A DNA stretch of 64,000 nucleotides from Knufia peltigerae (GCA_030247855.1 JAPDRN010000006.1:310001-374000), one strand, 5' to 3'; counted from the first letter of the stretch, positions 1 through 11,625 are shown. Made by a program: numbers and translations. The notes: generated by a model from the letters alone, not told the origin.

Positions 1-191
1 CATCCGATTCCTCGTGTCTGATTCTCAGCCGAAATATCGTGCATACCGACGACCTGAGTCCTTACTTTCCGACATCAATTATAATTCTTGTGAAATTGAC
101 CTGTTTATGGTCGAAGCACCCTGTAGTTTTGGCCTATGATGCAAGCCAGAAGGCAATGGGTTGAGTTGTGTCGTCCTCTCTCAATCCAGAT

Positions 192-2563
192 CTATAGCGA
201 GTTGAGATCGAAGCCGGGAGTACTATCGAACCATGCTGAATCGGTCAAATCCCAAAAATTCATAAATCGATTCTGCTGTTGTGGAGGTATAGAGAATGGT
301 TCTGGAGGATGATCTTGGAGCCTAGTGTTAAGATTCTCGTCAGTAGCGATGCACTCTCGTTGGGGATCGGGAGCATACATCGGCAGAGCGCATATGCGCT
401 TGAGCTCATTCGACAAAGCATGGAAAGACTCCCTGCCATATTTACCGAAACGAAGATGGCTCGTCAACTGTATCAGAGGGAGATATTCTTCAACTTCCTT
501 CCTCATATGAGGGCCCGGTTCTTTCAAAGCACGGAGAAATAGGACGAGTGCATTCGATAAAATATGGAATCCATCAAAGTAGTTGATGTTGCTGACGAGG
601 CGTTCCCGAGCGAGCTGTTTGAGCAGGAAAATGCATTTGTCGTTCGCACTTTCACAGAGTCGAGCCCGACGAAGGACACCGGCGTCGCTTACTTGACGAT
701 CTGCGGCGGCTTGTAATAGAAACGGTCGGCATACCAGCATGATAATGTATTGATACCGCAGGGACAGGTAGGTGATGACACGTGTGTGTGACGGTGCAGC
801 GGGGCATTCTGGTCGGAGATAAAGAGGCAACTCATCCCACCATAGCTGCAGTCGATCGATGAAATTGTCAGCTATGGCACCGACGTCAACCTGGTCAGGT
901 GGTCGCAGGTAGAAGTTTTGGGCAACTTCACAAAGCAATATGGAGAGTCGGCTCGCGGCTCGCGCGGCACCGGGAGGCGTGAATGGGTTATGGTCAAAAT
1001 CCTTGAGACATGGTCAGTCATGAGTATCATGAAAATCAATGTGGTCGGCACGGTCCAAATCTCACCAACTCTCCAACCTCAGAGGCTGGCCAACACGGGT
1101 CACCCATGGCTAGTGGTCGTCCAAGCTGCACTGAAAGGACCGTGTCAAGTTCATACAAGGACCACCAGATTCGTTTTCTATTTTCGGTTTGAAACTTGGA
1201 TTCCTCCTCCCAACATGATTCTGGCAGGTGAAGGCCCAATGACTGGGCGATGCGGACTGCGCTTCCCAACACTACCCATGCCAGATTTCGCTGGCTTCGG
1301 AGCAGGTGACACAGTGTCTGTATATGTCGACGATTAGACCAGTCAAAATGTGGGGAGAATCAAGTTACCATAATCATCAAAGCCTGAACACTTTCCAGAG
1401 TCCCCTCCTCGATTGACGCATTGCCGAACCGAGTGGCGAACGAGAAAAGATCCGCATCGGGGTCGATGAGGGATACCATCAAGTGTATGATGGCGAGTTT
1501 TGCGTTCGTTGTCGCCGGCCGGAATGAATACACTTTTTCAAGATCGATCTGGAACCTTTCATAGCTCAAGACATATATTATGTTGTTGATTTCGGCGAAG
1601 AAGGCGGTTGCTGCCTGGCTGACGATCGCTCGTGCGGGAAGATTTACAGGCGAAACGAGGCTTTTGGGCACCCCGTCGAAAAGAAACTCTTCCATTGGAG
1701 GGAGCCTCTGGAAAATCCCATCACGAATCGATGCGAGGGCCGAGGACGTGATTTTCGAGTAGAAGGTCGACATGCTGGATCCACTGTGAAATCCTAACAA
1801 ACGGTCAATATGGATCTCGATTGAGAAAAAATTGGGGGCTGATACTTGGTACATGCATCTCATCAGAAAACACACAGTTCTCCTTGATGAGCGAAGAGCA
1901 AGGGGATGATGTGCTCCGTGAGTCTGGACCCCCAGAAATGCTAGGATCGAGCGACTTATCCAGCCATGGACTTGTGCCATTTTCCCAAAGAATCGTAGAT
2001 GGCTCATTCTCTGCATCGAAGGCGTCGGTATTCAAGGCGTCTTCGTGGCTCTGCTGTTGTCTCGGAACCATGAAATCGGCCGTATCGCAGAGGAGTGTGC
2101 CATCTTCTCGTCTTTGATCATCGGCTTCGTCAGTAGAGTGTCCCGTTTCGATCTCACTTGTTCCGTGGCCCATCATTAGATTTGCATGTCGAGGATTAGA
2201 AACCTCTTCCTGGTCTGCAGCATGCGCTTTCTCCTTGCTCAAGCATGACACAGCCTCGCGCAAATCGTTTTTCTCCACGGACACACCAGGGAGGAAATGT
2301 TGCACGATGGTATGCATCAGCTGAAACTGCTCCTTAGATGTTTGATAGTATGGTCGCGAGATCTTTTCCTTGCTGGTCACACACGTCATGTTGGACTTCA
2401 AGCATCTTTCACATTCGCCGTTTCCGAAGCGATCGCACTGTCATTCAGGCTTGGTTTAGAGTCCTCCCTCCTCAAACCGAAACTAGCCACTACTTACCTT
2501 GACTTTACGTCTACGGCAACCGTCACAGCTCGCAGCTGACCGCCTATGGAGCATTGATGACAT
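192..2563 (-). CDS. Zn(II)2Cys6 transcription factor with fungal-specific TF domain
   Basis: Probable nuclear DNA-binding regulator of about 714 residues in five exons; introns 2438-2497, 1794-1845, 1318-1368 and 1002-1065 all keep phase. Exon 1 and the start of exon 2 together encode the binuclear zinc cluster, with spacing CX2CX6CX7CX2CX6C starting near residue 13; an intron lies just before the third cysteine, a common site in this family. The middle homology region is visible around the third splice junction (LGSAVRIAQSLGLHLP, then RIWWSLYELD), as in Fungal_trans domains. The start at 2563 is the ATG before the basic run preceding the first cysteine. It is transcribed away from the neighbouring P450 gene across a 1.1-kb shared upstream region, so it may regulate that gene; this is inference. 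The target and inducer are unknown. Confidence 0.88.
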
Positions 2564-3659
2564 GGTTTATGCTTGTCGCCTCTCGACAATTCATTCGCGA
2601 CTGTTGTTCACTCCTCACGGAACACGTACATGGAGTAGAGCTCAACTTCATGAGGACATGTTCCCCCGGATCAACCCCCCGCGAAAACTCCACTTTCCCC
2701 GTAACGAGGTGCATGAGGCTGAGGGGAGCTCATCTGTACCCTTTAGGGTTGTACGGCAACTACTGTCGGTACTTAAAAGCCAACCGGATCAAGATTCAAG
2801 AGAGGACGTGCATGACTTTAACTTTTTTTGTTTCGGAATCGGGCTCTGATACCGCATTGGCGCAATCGATGAATGGGCGTCTAGACGGGACTGACCCTTG
2901 AATCTCGATGCTAGGGTCAGAAAAGTACTCGGTAACATACCCCAAGTTACCCCAAACACAACTAGAGGAGGGGAGAGCTTCAAAAAAAACACAGAACGTA
3001 TTACACATTTCTTACAATCCTCATCGTTCCCCTGTTTACTTCGAGAAAGAATAGGAGTGCAAAAAAACCAAAAACAATCAACAATTAGGATTCGCTGCTC
3101 GTCACCGACGCAACTACTAACTAATCGGCTTGTGGCTTAAGTACGGCTGAGCGAACGGGAAGCCCTGTTTTCCACAACCTGTGGTCGATTGCGCAAGATA
3201 ATCTATTTTCGAAATATACATACCTCGAATTAATTCTCTTAATAGTAGTAGTAGTAGTAACTACAGTATTAGTAGTCACTCTTGTTCTGTGATGCCTGGG
3301 CGATCTGTAATTTTAGCCACTAACTTTGCCCGTGGCTGAAATGCGTGTATACCCTGACACTTAAATCATCAAACCAAGGCAATCGAGAAAATAATAGAGA
3401 TAATAGACTAAGCTTACTGATTAACATGTCAAAGAAAGGAATGTGTAGACTGAAAAGGAAGAATTCGTTATTGGAATAGATAGAAGTAGTAGAGAGCCTA
3501 GATTACTACCATAGAGTGCCGCGGCTCTCTTCCTCGTCACGTTCGGCCCACGGGAACCTACGAGACATCTACGTCCTATCTGACACTGTTTCTATGGTAT
3601 CGCTTTTCCAATGAGATTCATATCCCGCTTGCTACACTTCGCCGGACTACCCAGTAGCA
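2564..3659. promoter_or_regulatory. Divergent upstream region between regulator and P450
   Basis: A 1.1-kb stretch without a convincing gene, holding the promoters of the Zn2Cys6 factor (left) and the P450 (right). It is AT-rich and includes a short TAG microsatellite. I see no clear palindromic CGG operator. Confidence 0.55.
3243..3259. repeat. (TAG)n microsatellite
   Basis: Five full TAG units plus a partial one, about 400 bp upstream of the P450 start; a further imperfect TAG pair follows near 3270. Probably simple slippage sequence. Confidence 0.8.
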
Positions 3660-5337
3660 ATGGCGATGAGTTTCTTTTCAAAGAAGGTCATTCTGCTGCT
3701 CTTTACGTTGGTCGTCGTAACCTGGAGAATCCATCGCTTCCTCAACCGCCGTAAGTTCGCCCGGGCCCACGGTTGCCTGCCAGTCGCACGATCGTACACC
3801 AGAGATCCATTCCTGGGTCTCGATCGGCTCCCCAGTACGCTGCGAGCCATCAGGCAGCATAGGATCCTCGAACACGGCTGCTCCCTGTTCTCCACGTACG
3901 GGAGTACCTTCTCGCTCCAGGAATTGCCACGTAGTGTGATCCTGACGATTGAGCCGGAGAATGTCAAGACTGTCCTGTCGGTCAGGTTCCACGACTATGG
4001 CATCCACTACCGCCTGGAACCATTCCGGCCGCTCCTGGGGAAAGGTATTTTCAGTGCAGACGGTGAAGATTGGACCGCGTCCCGCGCGCTGATCAGACCA
4101 AGTTTCGCACGAGATCAAGTCGCAGATTTGAGGGAGCTGGATAACTTGATGGGGGATCTTCTCGCATTGCTCCCAAGAGATGGCATGACTGTCGTCGACC
4201 TACAGGAATTGTTCTTCAGATATACGATCGATTCCGCTACGTCCTTTCTGTTTGGACAGTCTGTTGGTAGTTTGAAGAACACCACCCAGGGAGAAGGAAT
4301 TGACTTCGCAGAGGCTTTCCATTATGCCCAAGGGGCGATACTCACGCGAGCAACAACAGGTCTGTGTGGATGTGCCTTGTGTGTCTCCCCGCCGTCATGA
4401 TGAGAGACTGACGACCGAGAATAGGCCCCCTCAATCTTATCTACCGCGATCGAAAGGCCGATGAATGTAATCGCATCTGTCGGAACCTTGCCCAACAGTT
4501 CGTCGATGACGCTGTTCAGGCCGTTCATCAATCCAAGCAGGGTAGTACCAAAGACACGGTCAACGATGCCCAACCAGATCCAGACGCAAGGCACCAAAAG
4601 AAACACATCTTCTCCCACGAGCTCGCCTCGAGGACATCTGACAAACAGCGCATTCTGGACGAGCTTATGAACGTACTCCTAGCAGGGCGAGACACTACCG
4701 CCTGCCTGCTGAGCAACCTCTTCTTCGTTCTCGCCAGGAGTCCGGTGATATGGCAGAAGCTGCGGGCCGAAGTTGCTGTTCTCGAAGGTCGGCCACCAAC
4801 TTACAACGAGCTTCGTGCTCTCAAATATGTTCGATGCTGTGTCAATGAGTGTAAGGCGGCGTCCAATTTTTTTTTGATCATCTATCTTGTAGCTAAAATG
4901 TATACCCAGCTCTCCGCCTCCACCCGCCCGTGCCCCGGAACGAGCGAATGGCCATACGGGATACTGTCCTGCCCTTGGGTGGAGGTAAAGATGGTCTCTC
5001 TCCTGCGTACGTGCCCAAAGGCACTGTCGTCGGCTGGAATGTCTACGCGATGCATCGTCGTACATCCATCTACGGCGCAGATGCAGAGGAATTCCGCCCG
5101 GAGCGCTGGGAGGATGGCAAGCTTCTTCGGCCGCACTGGGGGTTTTTACCATTCAGTGGCGGGCCACGGGTCTGTGTAGGACAGCAGTACGCTTTGACCG
5201 AAGCAAGCTACGTCCTCGTCCGAATGGTGCAGAAATTGGCGGCCATACAGACCGCCGATCCACGGCCCTGGGAGGAATCGTTGACCCTGACGCTCTGTTC
5301 GAGAAATGGCGTCAAGCTTCGCCTTTTTCCTGCTTGA
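3660..5337 (+). CDS. Cytochrome P450, CYP52-like
   Basis: Membrane-bound haem monooxygenase of about 517 residues; three exons, introns 4360-4424 and 4851-4909. A hydrophobic ER anchor occupies residues 6-21. The sequence shows an I-helix AGRDTT near residue 320, an ESLR K-helix motif created exactly by the second splice, an FRPERW motif, and the haem loop FSGGPRVCVG with the cysteine ligand near residue 464. The region DYGIHYRLEPFRPLLGKGIF and the overall layout resemble CYP52-class alkane and fatty-acid omega-hydroxylases and relatives such as CYP584/CYP539; the exact family needs alignment. Length and motifs are complete, so it should be functional. It is divergent from the zinc-cluster regulator on its left. 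The first intron has a weak GTCTGT donor. Confidence 0.9.
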
Positions 5338-5424
5338 ATTCGCCGTGTGATTTCAAGTAAGGTTTCACTTTAAAGAAGACACCATCGCTACGGCACATAC
5401 CTACCAAACCGTACGTACTGTATT

Positions 5425-6510
5425 TCAATCACCATACTTTTTCAACAAGCCTTTCAACAACCCCATCGCGCCACCTTTGTAACCACCCCCAAAGATTGCC
5501 CAATGATTCAAATGGTGATAGCTCTCATAGAGTCTGATCCGATCTTCATACTCACTCACCGGCTCCGTTTTGGGTACGATAGCATGGTATTCGTTCCAGA
5601 AAGAACTTCCGAACCCTCCAAACATGTTCATGATTCCAAAATCGTATTCGTTGTGAGCGTAACATGAAGCAGGATCATAGACGACGTCCTCCACCGCTGA
5701 ACCGTCACCGTCGCTGCTGCTGCCGCTGCCGCTGCCGCCATTTTGTGTTTCTGTCTCTGTTCGCGTTTGTCTTGTACCCACGAACCTTCCACGAGATTTA
5801 TTCCCACTCCACAGATCCCCGTGTACCACGACCGGTCTGATCGCCTCTTTGCCACCCAGGTGTCCATCACCAAGTAATTTCGGTACGACCTCGTCAACCA
5901 CCCTCTCGACGGTCTTTCGGAGTTGCGCATCAGAACCGTTGTTCCTCTCCCCTCGCTCCAAGATGGCTAGTAATCGTCTCTGGCCGAAGAAATCGGCCCA
6001 TGACGGACTGAATGTATTGTCTTGCGGCGTATCACCGCAGCATGTCGATACGGGGAACCCGAATTGAGGCTCATCGTAACCCTCCGGTACAGGAGAGGGT
6101 GTGGAATGTAACCGTGCCAATTTCTCAGCGAGACTCATCCCACTTCCTGCCGACGTTGCTCCTCCTGATCCTCTTCTTTTCGACATCGACGGTGGGAGAC
6201 CACCGAGGTTGAGAAACTCCGTGGCTAGAAAATATCCCCCTCCACCACCCTTTTCAAGTTGTCCCCATCCGAAAGATTTGGGACACAGACTTGGCACGGC
6301 GTCGTGTATGGCGTTCAGAGAGGCATGTTCGCCTTCAAACATGACCTTGGCCCCGGCTTCGGAACTCGTCTTGACGAACATCGACCTCGTGGGCGTGGTG
6401 ATCCTGAACGTCGAAGAGAATCCCGAGCCGCCGTGCGTGGCCATCTTGGAGGTACCGACGTCCAGCGACAAGGCGCGGACGATGGCCGGGTCTATTGATG
6501 AGCTCGGCAT
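5425..6510 (-). CDS. Fructosamine/ketosamine-3-kinase-like protein
   Basis: Intronless reading frame of 361 residues, longer than the usual ~300 of fructosamine-3-kinases. Family members phosphorylate ketosamine adducts on glycated proteins or metabolites, leading to deglycation. Visible features are an N-terminal nucleotide-binding region (GGSGFSSTF), the catalytic loop HGDLWSGN near residue 230, and the following VVYDPASCYAHNEYDFGIM stretch carrying the metal-binding DPA motif. Between the catalytic loop and the DPA motif there is a Ser/Gly/Thr/Glu-rich low-complexity insertion of about 40 residues that is not needed for the fold. The start at 6510 is the first ATG of the frame, just before the conserved N-terminal region. 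Substrate is unknown; the family assignment is firm. Confidence 0.85.
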   Translation of the reverse strand: MPSSSIDPAIVRALSLDVGTSKMATHGGSGFSSTFRITTPTRSMFVKTSSEAGAKVMFEGEHASLNAIHDAVPSLCPKSFGWGQLEKGGGGGYFLATEFLNLGGLPPSMSKRRGSGGATSAGSGMSLAEKLARLHSTPSPVPEGYDEPQFGFPVSTCCGDTPQDNTFSPSWADFFGQRRLLAILERGERNNGSDAQLRKTVERVVDEVVPKLLGDGHLGGKEAIRPVVVHGDLWSGNKSRGRFVGTRQTRTETETQNGGSGSGSSSDGDGSAVEDVVYDPASCYAHNEYDFGIMNMFGGFGSSFWNEYHAIVPKTEPVSEYEDRIRLYESYHHLNHWAIFGGGYKGGAMGLLKGLLKKYGD

Positions 6511-7167
6511 CCTTACTGAACGGGGACTTCTGATCTCCCCCCAAAAAGGTTTATACGAGTAGGTAAATCAATTTGTAACCCCCGTAGGTCTGAATAATGG
6601 TACTTCGTGAATCCTCGGCCGGCTTCTTCACAATATCAACGGTGGCCCTCATGTACTGTGCGAAAATCATAATACGATCGGCTCGACTCTGTTTCGCCTA
6701 ATGCACAGACATTCATACTTGAGAACTACGAATAGTCAACATCAGGCCATGCTTGTGCTCCTTTTCAATCATGATGGTCTGATGTATCTGCAAAGAATGA
6801 CGTAATGACAAGGCTCGGGGTATTGTGAACCGACCGAGTACAAGCGAAAAGCCTCGTAGCCTTGCCACCGAGGTATTTCATACGTGAAATCGTTAACGCG
6901 TTATTCTCCTCTGGACGAGCAAATTCAAAGAGCTTGAGATGATGATCTACCAAGCCCAGGTCGCAGCAACGCCCTAGATAGTTATCAAATCATTCGGTAT
7001 TGACTACTTTGCTCTCCGCTTTCTGCTCGTCACTTTAATCGCAATCGCATCATCTTCAGTCTATTTTTGCACCATTGACCGATTGATATATTCCTTCATC
7101 CAGTCCAAACGCCCTCGCTATGCAATGCATTTCCAACAAAACACTGACGGCTCACGCTTTTGCCAAA
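6511..7167. other. Intergenic region, no gene seen
   Basis: Promoter side of the kinase-like gene and 3' side of UFD1, both on the minus strand. Only short shadow frames are present; no RNA gene or repeat was seen. Confidence 0.6.
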
Positions 7168-8425
7168 CTAACGCGGTCCCCGGCCAGAACCCTTGGATTT
7201 GGCTTCAGCATCGCTGTTGACTCCACTGCCTGTACCGCTATCCGTACCTGCGCCCTTCTTCTTGGGCCGAAGAGTCTGTCCCTGACCCTTGAAGTGTGGC
7301 TTTACTTCGTCACCGACCACTGGCTCGCCATTCTCGTCTCTCTTTGCCAGAGGTTTGAACTCGTACCCGAAGAACAGTTTCCCGGGAGGCAGTCTGAGTG
7401 GTTGGGGCCCATTCGTCTTTCGCGGAGGTGGTTGTTTCGGTCGGTTTGTCGACGCACCGGCCACGGGAGTCGACGGGTTCGGGGTAGGTGCTTTGGAACC
7501 CTTCTTCGAACTCAACTTGTGTCCGGCGGAGAGAAAATGGGACGAAACAGCCCTGGCACCCGCAGCTGCAGACGTTGCCGCCGGCGCTATGCTTTCGTAG
7601 TTGATGGACTGTGCCATTGTTCCTTGGAAGTGGACTGAACCCCCTCGAGGCTTCCCGATGCCACTTCTTGGTGTGCTCGCTCCGCTGGTCCGTTCCGGTG
7701 GAACGTACCCGACTGGTGTCGCAAAGTCAACTTCCAGATCCGTCTCCATGGTCACAATGGCGTGAGCGTCTGTGTCCGGTTTTATCTCCAGTACGGCAAT
7801 ATCGTACGTCTGATCGTTGTATTCAAAGGTAAAGGTGTCCCCCTTGGTCAAGCAAGCAAAGTTTCGAAAGGCATTCTCAAGGACAGCTCGAGGATCGGAG
7901 ATATCGAGGAAGGCAGGCGATTGGGGTTGGAGTTTGATGAATTTACCAGGAGGAAGGTCGGTCGATCTGATCTGGAGCAGGTCGCCCGGGTCGAGGTCGA
8001 GAGTCTGCATCAGCTGGAATTCACGTTAGCATACGCCACATACCCGCATAGACAACAGGACGCACCCATTGTGGTAGGTAGATTCTTCCTTCTTCAGCGA
8101 TGAACTCCAGAACACCAGCGTGAGTCGTCTTGCCAGCGTTGCCGTTGATCAATTCGAAGAGCATTGGATAGGCGATGTGTAGTCTCGTAAGTTTGTCCAG
8201 TGCTGACGGCGGTAGGAAAACCTTGCCACCATAGTTGACGTTCTTTCTGTCCGGTCCATTCATCATTACGACGGGGTAACAGCGATAGTATTCATCAAAA
8301 CGCCTCGTGGACATGCCGACGGGAGGCCCGCCGCGCATGAAGGTCGGGAACCCCATCATGTCGCCTTGATAATACGACTGATATGGTCAGAAAATCGCAA
8401 GCCTATAGAGGGAGCTACTTACCAT
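7168..8425 (-). CDS. UFD1: UFD1, ubiquitin-binding cofactor of Cdc48/p97
   Basis: Forms the Ufd1-Npl4 heterodimer that recruits ubiquitinated substrates to the Cdc48 ATPase in ER-associated degradation and proteasomal turnover. The spliced product is about 386 residues. The UFD1 double-psi beta-barrel domain spans roughly residues 15-200, with typical segments YRCYPV, LPPSALDKL, YPMLFEL and QWLMQTLDLDPGDLLQ; the last is restored by splicing out 8014-8065. The C-terminal half is low-complexity and Pro/Gly/Lys-rich, containing the conserved patch PGKLFFGYEF. The start codon stands alone in a 3-nt coding exon (8423-8425) followed by intron 8378-8422; this gives MSYYQGDMMGFPTF, whereas starting at the downstream ATG would lose the first residues. 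Divergent from the LIN1-like gene. Confidence 0.93.
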
Positions 8426-8873
8426 GGCTGTCGCGAAATGGAAAGATGATCCCGATTGACACGGTGGTAGATGGGTGAGATCGGTGTGAGGATGGTGTTG
8501 GGGCAAACACAATGACAAGGGCACCTGGTCAGGCGAGTGAGAGAACGCTAGAAAGTACAGTCGTGTGAATTATACGACGATCCCCTAGGTAGATGAGTGA
8601 ATTGACTCGAGTTGAGCGTCTTGGTCTCGTAACTGTAGATGAAGCGCAGATGAAATGCAGGCGGCGATGATGTGACGTGATTTGGAGAAGAACGAGAAGC
8701 GCCGCATTTTATCCGATGCTCTTCAACTTCCCCGGACTTGCTCTCTACTGGATTCACAAGAGCTACTCCGTACTACATAGACCGTTCAGTTCTTCAGATT
8801 CATCCTCAACTCGTATGTTCCAAGACCAACCTCTCCCTTGCTCCCGTTGAGTGAGTTGTAGGACTCGCCTACA
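8426..8873. promoter_or_regulatory. Bidirectional promoter UFD1 / LIN1-like
   Basis: About 450 bp separating two divergent starts. It contains a TGACGT half-site of the CRE/ATF type at 8673-8678, which may be chance. No other gene-like content. Confidence 0.5.
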
Positions 8874-10238
8874 ATGTCCTCTTACAACAAAAGACGCGCC
8901 GAAGATTTTGTTCGCACGCACGACCATGCCCAGCCCAGCAAAAAGCCTCGCTTCGACGTGCGCAATCCCTCCGCACTAGCTCCCGATGCTCCTGAGGACG
9001 ATGCAATCCTGGATGCGGATGTCATCGGCTCACGAGGTCAACAAGTGCGCCGTGGCGCTGTGAATATTGATGGTTACGATTCTGACAGCGACAATGACAA
9101 CTTCAACGCTCGCGCTGATGCAAAATCTCGCGCAGAGAAGGCCGCCGCTCAAAGGTCCAAACAAGAAGAACAAGACGATATGTTTGCTGACTTGGAGGAC
9201 GATTTTCGTGACGGGGATGACTCAGAAGGAGACGCGGCCCGTCGAGGAGGGAAGAAGAAAGCCGTACGATTTCTGGACACAGATGAGATTCAAGGACAGG
9301 TGCAAAATTCAAGAAGCGGTGGTCATGTTTCGGCTGATTTCAGCCTGAATGGAAGTGGCCACGGCAAAGGCAAGGCAAAAGATAGAGAGGTCGATGATGA
9401 GGTGGAGAGTAGCAGTGACAGTGAAGTTGATGACGAGATGAGAGCAAGCACAGGTGAACTTGACCCAGAACTGGGTGCTGGAGGCAAGAAAGCCCACGCA
9501 CCAAAGTTGGATGCTTTCAATATGAGGACGGAAATGGAGGAGGGCCGGTTTGATGAGCAACAGAATTATGTCCGCAAAGCAGTAGACCCTGATGCTATCC
9601 ACGATGTCTGGCTGGAAGGAGTCTCAAAGAAGCAAATGCGAAAAGCCAAAGAGGCTGCTGAGAGGCGCGAGGAGGAGCGAAGGAAGCGTGACATCGAGGA
9701 TGACGCCCAGTCGACAGGAGAGGTCCTGGGCCGCCTTATTCCATTGCTTGAACGCGGTGAAACGGTCCTGGAAGCTCTTGCCCGACTTGGTAAAGGCAAA
9801 GATAAAAAGGCCAAGTGGCAGACAAAGAAGATCAAGAAACAGAATGGCAATGAACAGGCCGAAGATGATGCGATCGAAAAGGCTCGCAAGGAAAAGGTCG
9901 AGGCTATCACTGGAGCAGCCGACATATTGTTAAGACGCGGTCAACCCGAGGTCTACGACAGTGAAAGAGAATTACTCGTCAGACAATACAGAAGAGAGAC
10001 TGGTGAAGACTGGGTTGAGTCTCAGCCCAAAGATATTGAAGCTGGCAATACTAGCCCTGACGCTGCGGAACATATGTGGGAGTATCGTTGGACTGATGCA
10101 AGGGATGGCGGTACCATCAACGGTCCATATACTGGCGATACCATGCGACAATGGAGTGATGCTGGATATTTTGGTGAGGGTGTTGAATTCCGTAGAGTGG
10201 ACGGTGGCAACTGGTCCGCAATAGCCGAGTTCGCCTGA
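8874..10238 (+). CDS. LIN1/CD2BP2-like GYF-domain protein
   Basis: Intronless frame of 454 residues. Members of this family (yeast Lin1/Snu40, human CD2BP2) associate with the U5 snRNP and bind proline-rich ligands. The N-terminus has a basic stretch (KKPRF) and then a long acidic, Asp/Ser-rich disordered region. The middle shows conserved family segments, EGRFDEQQNYVRKAVDPDAI and HDVWLEGVSKKQMRKA, followed by a charged coiled-coil-like region. The C-terminal GYF domain covers about residues 395-452, with MWEYRW, GPYTGDTM and AGYFGEGVEFRR. The start is the first ATG, 18 nt after the preceding stop region, and begins the typical MSSYNKRRAEDF. It converges with TAD3, leaving only 36 bp between stop codons. 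Confidence 0.9.
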   Translation: MSSYNKRRAEDFVRTHDHAQPSKKPRFDVRNPSALAPDAPEDDAILDADVIGSRGQQVRRGAVNIDGYDSDSDNDNFNARADAKSRAEKAAAQRSKQEEQDDMFADLEDDFRDGDDSEGDAARRGGKKKAVRFLDTDEIQGQVQNSRSGGHVSADFSLNGSGHGKGKAKDREVDDEVESSSDSEVDDEMRASTGELDPELGAGGKKAHAPKLDAFNMRTEMEEGRFDEQQNYVRKAVDPDAIHDVWLEGVSKKQMRKAKEAAERREEERRKRDIEDDAQSTGEVLGRLIPLLERGETVLEALARLGKGKDKKAKWQTKKIKKQNGNEQAEDDAIEKARKEKVEAITGAADILLRRGQPEVYDSERELLVRQYRRETGEDWVESQPKDIEAGNTSPDAAEHMWEYRWTDARDGGTINGPYTGDTMRQWSDAGYFGEGVEFRRVDGGNWSAIAEFA

Positions 10239-10274
10239 TGATACTGTCGTCCGATATTCCGAATAATCGACTTC

Positions 10275-11625
10275 CTAAGCATGGAATATTTCTTTATCCG
10301 TTCGACCTTCACCATCCCACGCTGTCGCTTCGGTATGCCGGAATGTCATAACTCGCCAGTTGAGTTCACGACGCCAGAACAGACCATAGCTCAAATGAAC
10401 GCCACCTCTTTCCGCGGACAGTCCACCACTGCCAGGCATTTGTCGACCTAAAACGCATACCCGGAATCGTGAGTGAATCATGCCCATCCCACAGCAGACG
10501 CATGGTTCATGGGTCAAATAGATGTCCAGTCCGCTACAAAGATAGCCCTCCTTTTGAGGTCCCGATTGCTTTTCTGGCAGCACAGTGTCGTGGCTCTCTC
10601 CAATGTTGACGTTGCCGACTTTGCTGGTAAGATCTTCGAGAATTTTTTCATCATCTTCATAGCGAGCCTCAATGGCGGTGAGAGCCTGGCCAGACGGTGT
10701 TTCGCGGTAGGTGGTGAGGAATTTCTTGTGACCACCGGCTGCAATGCGTCTGCGTAATTCTTTATTGGCCACCATCGCAATGGCACGCATGACAGCATGG
10801 TATTCCGGGCGCCCTTCACCACGTGTGCCTCGACGACCTTTTTTGGGTTTGGGAACAGGGTTAGGAGAGTACCAACGAGCATCGCCAGCGACTGCAATGA
10901 CAGCACCAGTTTCTGGATCCACAACCACAGCACCCACCGCGCGTCCGTGGCCCATCTCGCGGGCTTCAATCGCTGCCATCATGGCTAGTTGCAAGTATTT
11001 GTCAGCAGCTGGAACTTCCAGCTGGGTTCTGATCCGCTTGAGGTGCTGCAGCGGGGGGGCATCCTGAAGAACCTGCGCTGCAGGATTATAGATCGTCGGC
11101 CAGTATCGTTCAGACCACAAGGAGGCTTGCTCGACGTTGAGCGGACCGTAGCGTGGCACCACTGCATCGAAGCAACGTGGGAGGCCTTCTTCTTCGATAT
11201 GTGGCAAGAAGTGGTCACGAATCTTCTCCCACGGCACTACCGTGTTTGGAACAAGGAGGAAACAGGTTTGCAAGCCTCTTGAGTCGTAGTCACGACGCCA
11301 TGTCAGATCTTCTGGGAGGTGAGAAAGCGTGCACACTCGTCGGAAGTGACTGAAGGAGGGATGCTTGCCACCGCTCGGAATGATGGGCTTGACAAGGCTG
11401 CAGTTGTCATTAGTGGTATCCTGACTGCGGTTGATAGGAGACTTGCCTCAGTGCTTTGCTAGTCAATTTGGCTGGAATCTCCACCACGAATGCTTGTACT
11501 GGGCCAACGGTCAGTTTGCTTGTGTTTTGCTTGATGACCTGGACAGCAAACATACCGAACTCAACCTCGGACCGCGTCTCGTGGAGAGTCTTGAGGGGCT
11601 CAAGAAAGGCCACTGGTTCCTCCAT
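10275..11625 (-). CDS. TAD3: TAD3, regulatory subunit of tRNA A34 deaminase
   Basis: Partner of Tad2 in the heterodimer converting adenosine-34 to inosine in tRNA anticodons. The spliced protein is about 433 residues in two exons. The C-terminal cytidine-deaminase-like fold has zinc ligands in PEYHAVMRAI and EPCVCCGMGMIHSR. In the first motif the catalytic glutamate of active deaminases (HAE) is replaced by valine, the hallmark of the non-catalytic Tad3/ADAT3 subunit. The intron at 11398-11446 starts with GCAAGT rather than GT: only this GC-AG junction gives the continuous frame KALSLVKPIIPSGG, and a CTAAT branch-like sequence lies near its 3' end. The start at 11625 gives MEEPVAFLEPLKTL. The gene should be essential. 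Confidence 0.92.

Noticed and set aside
2740..2752. TTTAGGGTTG as a telomere-like repeat
   Set aside because: Single copy only; no array.
4679..5152. Long minus-strand frames across the P450 gene
   Set aside because: Shadows of the P450 exons with no family signature.
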